A program made the translations under genes and the position numbers. The notes beneath the pieces were generated by a model. It worked only from the letters and a program-made list of their open reading frames with translations, did no database searches and was not told where the DNA came from. DNA of 10,769 nucleotides from an uncultured Micavibrio sp. (GTDB taxonomy: Bacteria > Pseudomonadota > Alphaproteobacteria > Micavibrionales > UBA1664): assembly GCA_937896295.1 (NCBI GenBank), contig CALBME010000119.1:1-10769 (forward strand). The letters are read 5' to 3'. The number at the start of each line of letters is the position of its first letter. Position 1 is the first letter of the stretch. Below, piece by piece: positions 7,508-10,769 of this stretch.

Positions 7508-7653
7508 CAGATCCGCTGCTCCCGAAAGGCAGGGCGCCCCAGTTTGATCAGGGGCTGCGCCTGACGTTTCAGGCGCATGCGGATTTTTAAATCCGTCTCC
7601 CGCAGCGGGTGGGTCATATCGGGACCATGATCCAGAAAATATCTGTAATGCAT
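7507..7653 (-). CDS. Very small basic protein, 48 residues, unknown function
   Basis: I do not recognise this peptide. It begins MHYRYFLDHGPDMTHPLRE and ends in a strongly basic half, with KIRMRLKR at 23-30 and RPAFREQRI at the end. It has 11 Lys/Arg against 5 Asp/Glu, no cysteine, and neither a signal peptide nor a membrane helix. The frame is open upstream to an ATG at 7752, but AAAGGAGG at 7660-7667, a near-perfect Shine-Dalgarno sequence with 6-base spacing, fixes the start at 7653. The stop abuts a bidirectional terminator. A perfect palindrome lies directly upstream of the Shine-Dalgarno sequence. The basic half could bind nucleic acid; that is speculation. The initiation signal makes translation likely, but no conservation evidence is available here. 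Confidence 0.62.
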   Translation of the reverse strand: MHYRYFLDHGPDMTHPLRETDLKIRMRLKRQAQPLIKLGRPAFREQRI

Positions 7654-7670
7654 CTGTCGCCTCCTTTGGT

Positions 7671-7686
7671 TTACAGGAACCTGTAA
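7671..7686. promoter_or_regulatory. Perfect palindrome upstream of the 48-residue gene, possible operator
   Basis: TTACAGGAACCTGTAA has two 7-base arms with two bases between them. On the minus strand it lies 3 bases before the AAAGGAGG of the small gene, 18-33 bases before its ATG. The site is well placed for a dimeric repressor or for a leader hairpin that sets access to the ribosome site. No regulator can be named. Confidence 0.4.
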
Positions 7687-7746
7687 TGTAGTCCTGCTAC
7701 CGCCGTGCAGTACCGCAATGCGTGCAGACAAGCCATGCGTAAAGCA

Positions 7747-7761
7747 CTGCAATAATTGCAG
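7747..7761. promoter_or_regulatory. Perfect palindrome CTGCAATAATTGCAG, possible operator
   Basis: Two exact 7-base arms flank a single A. The site lies between the terminator of the 36-residue gene and the 48-residue gene, about 94-108 bases upstream of the latter's ATG on the minus strand. Its place between two transcription units suggests a regulatory site. I found no second copy in the window. Confidence 0.35.
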
Positions 7762-7765
7762 CGCA

Positions 7766-7793
7766 ATAAAAAGGGCACCTTCACAGGTGCCCT
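7766..7793 (-). terminator. Intrinsic terminator of the 36-residue gene
   Basis: AGGGCACCT (7772-7780) pairs exactly with AGGTGCCCT (7785-7793) around the loop TCAC. Read on the minus strand, the stem is followed by TTTTTATT (7764-7771). The orientation shows that a minus-strand transcript ends here, 27 bases after the stop codon of the small ORF. Confidence 0.85.
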
Positions 7794-7819
7794 AAATCTC
7801 TCTTCAACGCGTATGCGTA

Positions 7820-7930
7820 TTAGCGGCCCAGCGGAACCAGCGCCATCGAATTGCGCGATAATGTACGCAAAACATGAATCTGCAATTCTTTAAACGAACG
7901 GCTGCGGCGATTGGTTTTAAGGCGCTTCAT
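7820..7930 (-). CDS. Tiny highly basic protein, 36 residues, unknown function
   Basis: I do not recognise this peptide. It begins MKRLKTNRRSRSFKELQ and ends SRNSMALVPLGR. Ten of its 36 residues are Lys or Arg and one is Glu, giving a net charge near +9. Residues 12-26 could form an amphipathic helix. AGAAGGA precedes the ATG on the minus strand with about 6 bases between, and a strong minus-strand terminator follows 27 bases after the stop. Together these define a complete short transcription unit. It could act through RNA, DNA or ribosome binding, or the transcript could be a small RNA that also carries an ORF. No function can be assigned. Confidence 0.62.
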   Translation of the reverse strand: MKRLKTNRRSRSFKELQIHVLRTLSRNSMALVPLGR

Positions 7931-8056
7931 ATTAAATCCTTCTCACAAGACGGTACTGAATGATCTCTCTATGATTTCAGCATAGCGGCGCGGTATCTAA
8001 TAACCGGTTAACAAGCTATGCGTATAACGCATACCTCCCCCGAGAAAGTGACGTGT
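7931..8056. other. Intergenic region with two palindromes between the 36-residue gene and the DUF2062 promoter
   Basis: This stretch is divergent regulatory space. TAACCGGTTA (8001-8010) is a perfect palindrome. TATGCGT (8017-8023) and ACGCATA (8027-8033) form a second one with a 3-base centre. On the minus strand 7997-8011 reads TTAA-N7-TTAG after a G, one base away from the CtrA consensus TTAA-N7-TTAA known from alphaproteobacteria, and about 70 bases upstream of the 36-residue ORF. No clear minus-strand -35/-10 pair was found. Confidence 0.3.
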
Positions 8057-8085
8057 TTGACGCCTGCAAGGAATAGCGCCATAGT
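8057..8085 (+). promoter_or_regulatory. Sigma-70 type promoter of the DUF2062-acpS-lepB-rnc-era operon
   Basis: TTGACG (8057-8062) and CATAGT (8080-8085) are separated by exactly 17 bases. A start 7 bases after the -10 box falls on 8092, the A of the ATG of the first gene, so the mRNA would be leaderless. In agreement, there is no Shine-Dalgarno sequence in the CCCCCC run just before that ATG. Confidence 0.6.
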
Positions 8086-8091
8086 CCCCCC

Positions 8092-8688
8092 ATGTTCAGA
8101 CGGCGGCAAAAGCCAAAATTAATGTTTCGTATCAGAAACTTGCTGTGGCCCAGCATGCCGCCAAAACGCATCCTCCGCTATTGCACGTTACGCATCGTCC
8201 GCCTGGCTCATATGCCTGAACCACTGGCCCGGGCGATTGCCTGCGGCCTGACCGTATCGTTCTTTCCCCTGTTCGGCGTGCACGCGCTGATGGGGGTGGC
8301 GCTGGGCTTTCTGATCCGGGCCAATCCGATCATCGCGGGCGCATCCACCTTGCTGGTCCCGCCCGTTATCCTGCCGCTTGTCTTCTCGCTCGATTTTATA
8401 GTGGGCCGCAAAATCCTGCGCTTTTTTGGCTTTTACGTGCAGGGCAGTGAAACTGCCTTCATGGACCACACCCATCGCGGGTTTGAACTGGTAAAGGATG
8501 CAGACAGGTTCCTGCCCCATTTCAATGAACTATATCTGCCAGCGCTGGTGGGCGCTTTGATGTTTATGATTCTGGTCTGGCCCGCCAGCTATATGGGTGC
8601 GCATAAACTGATCAAGGTGATTGAACGCCGCCACAATCTTCACAAGGCAAACCGTACAAGGCTGCGGGCGGAAAAGGAGCAGTCATGA
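8092..8688 (+). CDS. DUF2062 family membrane protein
   Basis: A 198-residue inner-membrane protein of the DUF2062 family (COG3216), whose molecular role is unknown. The N terminus is basic (MFRRRQKPKL), followed by an LLWP segment typical of the family. Hydrophobic segments lie at about 46-75, 79-104 and 148-168, around the characteristic AIACGLTVSFFPLFGVHALMG region and the PPVILPL stretch. A polar loop (115-145) lies between the second and third, and the C terminus is basic. Family members are often found next to acpS and rel in alphaproteobacteria, as here. The ATG at 8092 has no ribosome site but matches the start of a predicted leaderless transcript. The next in-frame ATG, at 8122, is also without a good site and would lose the conserved basic start. 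It overlaps acpS by 4 bases. Confidence 0.88.
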   Translation: MFRRRQKPKLMFRIRNLLWPSMPPKRILRYCTLRIVRLAHMPEPLARAIACGLTVSFFPLFGVHALMGVALGFLIRANPIIAGASTLLVPPVILPLVFSLDFIVGRKILRFFGFYVQGSETAFMDHTHRGFELVKDADRFLPHFNELYLPALVGALMFMILVWPASYMGAHKLIKVIERRHNLHKANRTRLRAEKEQS

Positions 8689-9095
8689 TTATCGGCATCG
8701 GTGAAGATACCTGCGATATCAACCGGCTGGCCAAAGTGCTCGCGGGACACGGCGATCGTTTTCTCAAGCGTGCCTTTACGCCCGAAGAACAGGCCAAGGC
8801 AGCGCGCCGCAAGGGCGCGAATGAACCGGCTTCCACCCTGGCCAAGCGTTTCGCCGCCAAGGAGGCCTGCGCCAAGGCGCTTGGCACGGGGTTTAACCAG
8901 GGCGTTTTCATGAAGGATATCGGTGTCGTAAACCTGCCATCCGGCGCCCCGACCCTGGCCCTGACGGGCGGCGCCAAAAAGCGCCTAGACGCGCTGACCC
9001 CGCCCGGCATGCAGGCCCGTATTCATATAACGCTCGGTGATGAATTCCCTTATGCAAAGGCCCATGTCATTATCGAAGCAATCGACATAAGATAG
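8685..9095 (+). CDS. acpS: Holo-[acyl-carrier-protein] synthase
   Basis: AcpS moves the 4'-phosphopantetheine arm from coenzyme A to the serine of apo-ACP, activating it for fatty acid synthesis. The protein has 136 residues, normal for the family. It starts MIIGIGEDTCDINRL with the Mg-binding Asp8, and has the second signature RFAAKEACAKALGTG (55-69) with Glu60. The Phe-Met-Lys-Asp-Ile-Gly-Val stretch and NLPSGAPTLALTGGA (83-97) follow. The start codon overlaps the DUF2062 stop as ATGA, and AAGGAG lies about 6 bases before it, so the two genes are probably translationally coupled. The usual alphaproteobacterial partner pdxJ is not in front of it here. Confidence 0.96.
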   Translation: MIIGIGEDTCDINRLAKVLAGHGDRFLKRAFTPEEQAKAARRKGANEPASTLAKRFAAKEACAKALGTGFNQGVFMKDIGVVNLPSGAPTLALTGGAKKRLDALTPPGMQARIHITLGDEFPYAKAHVIIEAIDIR

Positions 9096-9100
9096 GCTTC

Positions 9101-9913
9101 ATGCAAGACGATACCACGCCGCCGACCCCCGCCACCGATACTGCTGAAACCCAGCAGGATAAGGCCGTTTTCACCCGCTCCGCGGAAAGCGAATGGATGG
9201 AACTGCTGAGCACCGCCTTCTGGGCGATCATGGTGGCGCTGGTCATCCGCACCTTCCTGTTCGAACCCTTCAATATCCCGTCTGGGTCGATGAAGCCAAA
9301 CCTGCTGGTGGGCGACTACCTGTTCGTGTCCAAATATTCATATGGCTATTCACGCTATTCCCTGCCCTTCGGTCTGCCGCTGATTCCCGGCGAACGCGTC
9401 ATGCGTCACGACCCGGTTCAGGGCGATGTCGCTGTCTTCAAATTGCCCAGCGACACGCGCACCGACTATATCAAGCGCGTCATCGGCATGCCGGGCGACC
9501 GCATTCAGATGCGGGGCGGACGTCTTTATATCAATGGCAATCGCGTCCCGCGCGAAGCCATGGGCGTGGTCATGGACGAACGCGGCGATGGCAGCCAGGT
9601 GCGCATGAACGTCTATAAGGAAACCCTGCCCGACGGCGTGACCCACACGATTTACGAGGAAAGCGACAACGGCCCCCTCGACAATACGGCCGAATACCTG
9701 GTGCCGGCAGATCATTATTTCATGATGGGTGATAACCGCGATAACAGCCAGGACAGCCGCGTGACAGAACTGGTCGGCCCCGTCCCCATGCGCAACTTCG
9801 TCGGGCGCGCGGAACGCATATTCTTCTCGACCAATGGCCGTGCCCATTTCTGGGAAGTGTGGAAATGGCCTGTAACCGTGCGTTACGGCCGCCTGCTTAA
9901 GGGTGTGGAATGA
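9101..9913 (+). CDS. lepB: Signal peptidase I
   Basis: LepB is the inner-membrane serine protease that cuts signal peptides from exported proteins on the periplasmic side. It has 270 residues and one clear membrane helix (about 34-54) after a polar, acidic N terminus. The catalytic Ser63 is in IPSGSM (59-64) followed by LLVGDYLFV. The general-base Lys125 is in DYIKRVIGMPGD (122-133). The conserved GDNRDNSQDSR box is at 210-220. The start lies 5 bases after the acpS stop, with a weak AGG in the overlap region, which fits operon translation. It would process the 80-residue exported protein encoded at 3757, among many others. Confidence 0.97.
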   Translation: MQDDTTPPTPATDTAETQQDKAVFTRSAESEWMELLSTAFWAIMVALVIRTFLFEPFNIPSGSMKPNLLVGDYLFVSKYSYGYSRYSLPFGLPLIPGERVMRHDPVQGDVAVFKLPSDTRTDYIKRVIGMPGDRIQMRGGRLYINGNRVPREAMGVVMDERGDGSQVRMNVYKETLPDGVTHTIYEESDNGPLDNTAEYLVPADHYFMMGDNRDNSQDSRVTELVGPVPMRNFVGRAERIFFSTNGRAHFWEVWKWPVTVRYGRLLKGVE

Positions 9914-10578
9914 CCGCGCCGCGCAGCGCCCTCGAACAACGTCTGGGCTATGACTTCAAGGACACAGCGCTGCTGAAAGTGGCGCTGACCCATGCCAGCG
10001 CCGGCGGCGCAGACTACGAACGTCTGGAGTTTCTGGGCGACCGCGTGCTGGGACTGGTTGTGGCTGAAATTCTCTACACCCTCTATCCGCACGAGTCCGA
10101 AGGCGACCTCTCCAAACGCCATACGGCACTGGTCCGCGCCGAAACCCTGGCGGCACTGGGCCGCACGCTCGACATCGCAGGCAGCATGGTGCTCTCGAAC
10201 GCCGAAAAGGCCGCCGGCGGAGCCGAGAACGAGAATATCCTGTCCGATATCGTCGAAGCGGTGATCGGTGCCGTTTTTCTGGATGGCGGCTGGGACGCGG
10301 CTCGAAAAATGCTCAAACCTATGCTGGATGACCTGATCGTGACAATGGGCAGCGTTCCGCGCGACGCCAAGACGGCGTTGCAGGAACATACGCAGGCCCG
10401 CAATCTCGGCCTGCCCGAATACACCCTTGTTTCACGCACGGGCCCCGACCACGCCCCCGAGTTCACCGTCACAGTCCGTGTCGGGACACAGAGCGCAACC
10501 GCGACCGGTCCGTCCAAACGCGCGGCGGAGAAGTCGGCCGCCGCACTCCTGCTTGATATCGTGGAAAAAAAGAAATGA
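9910..10578 (+). CDS. rnc: Ribonuclease III
   Basis: RNase III cuts double-stranded RNA and processes rRNA precursors and some mRNAs. The protein has 222 residues, normal length. The catalytic domain carries ERLEFLGDRVL (37-47), with Glu37, Glu40 and Asp44. Glu64 and the ILSDIVEAVIGA stretch, with Asp113 and Glu116, complete the metal-binding set. The C-terminal double-stranded RNA-binding domain spans about 152-219 and ends in the GPSKRAAEKSAA helix. The start overlaps lepB as ATGA and its stop overlaps era in the same way. The lepB-rnc-era order is widely conserved in Proteobacteria. Confidence 0.97.
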   Translation: MTAPRSALEQRLGYDFKDTALLKVALTHASAGGADYERLEFLGDRVLGLVVAEILYTLYPHESEGDLSKRHTALVRAETLAALGRTLDIAGSMVLSNAEKAAGGAENENILSDIVEAVIGAVFLDGGWDAARKMLKPMLDDLIVTMGSVPRDAKTALQEHTQARNLGLPEYTLVSRTGPDHAPEFTVTVRVGTQSATATGPSKRAAEKSAAALLLDIVEKKK

Positions 10579-10769
10579 ACGACAACACGCAGAAAACACG
10601 GTGCGGTTTTGTGGCCCTGATTGGCGCCCCCAACGCGGGCAAATCCTGCCTGCTTAACGCCCTGATCGGCGGCAAGGTGTCGATTGTCAGTCCCAAGGTC
10701 CAGACCACCCGCACCCGCATTACGGGCATCGTCACCGAAAAAGACGCGCAGATCGTTTTCATCGATACG
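10575..10769 (+). CDS. era: GTPase Era, 5' part (3' end outside window)
   Basis: Era is a GTPase that binds 16S rRNA and helps mature the small ribosomal subunit. Only the first 65 codons are present; a full protein is about 300 residues. The P-loop GAPNAGKS is at residues 17-24, and the switch I segment KVQTTRTRITG at 41-51 is the Era-specific form. The window ends on IDT, the start of the G3 motif DTPG. The ATG at 10575 overlaps the rnc stop by 4 bases; the A-rich end of rnc offers little ribosome site, so coupling to rnc translation is likely. Confidence 0.95.
   Translation, partial: MNDNTQKTRCGFVALIGAPNAGKSCLLNALIGGKVSIVSPKVQTTRTRITGIVTEKDAQIVFIDT

Noticed and set aside
7654..7752. A longer 81-residue version of the 48-residue minus-strand protein
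   Set aside because: The near-perfect Shine-Dalgarno sequence and the palindrome both lie inside the extension, and the upstream ATG has no ribosome site.
7507..7930. Possible homology between the 48- and 36-residue proteins (both carry a Leu-Gly-Arg near the C terminus)
   Set aside because: The shared stretch is only three residues plus general basic character, too little to claim common origin.
7507..7930. Toxin-antitoxin pair made of the two small genes
   Set aside because: They are separated by a terminator and a spacer, neither is acidic like most antitoxins, and no toxin fold or motif is visible.

Overview
This window looks like a piece of alphaproteobacterial chromosome of moderate GC content. 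Three things point there: the housekeeping run rpoZ, bifunctional rel/spoT, DUF2062 gene, acpS, lepB, rnc, era; a single long RelA/SpoT enzyme carrying the RFKD signature; and a family-5 type uracil-DNA glycosylase of the alphaproteobacterial kind. No transposase, integrase, tRNA, rRNA, CRISPR array or phage gene was found. I cannot place the organism below class level.

Layout. Bases 1-1103 hold the 3' part of leuA (2-isopropylmalate synthase), followed by a perfect 13-bp hairpin. Bases 1374-3533 encode a two-transmembrane methyl-accepting chemotaxis protein ending in a good intrinsic terminator. Next come a palindrome-rich gap and a small gene (3757-3999) for an 80-residue, probably exported protein of unknown function. 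It converges, with only 6 bp between stop codons, on a minus-strand uracil-DNA glycosylase gene (4006-4644). Divergent from that is rpoZ (4758-5162), then a terminator, then rel (5245-7461).

The 630-bp stretch between rel and the DUF2062 gene is the least ordinary part. On the minus strand it holds two very small, strongly basic ORFs, of 48 and 36 codons, each with a well placed Shine-Dalgarno sequence and its own terminator. Around them lie several perfect palindromes. I do not recognise either peptide.

From 8092 to the right edge the genes form a tight operon: DUF2062 membrane protein, acpS, lepB, rnc and the start of era. Three of the four junctions are ATGA stop/start overlaps and the fourth has a 5-bp gap. 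The promoter I see for this operon would start transcription on the A of the first ATG, which predicts a leaderless mRNA. The operon joins lipid and membrane biogenesis (AcpS, LepB) to RNA and ribosome maturation (RNase III, Era). Rel and the omega subunit of RNA polymerase, just upstream, belong to the stringent response.

Most of the window is ordinary core genome. The candidates for something undescribed are the two tiny basic proteins and their palindromes, and the 80-residue exported protein.
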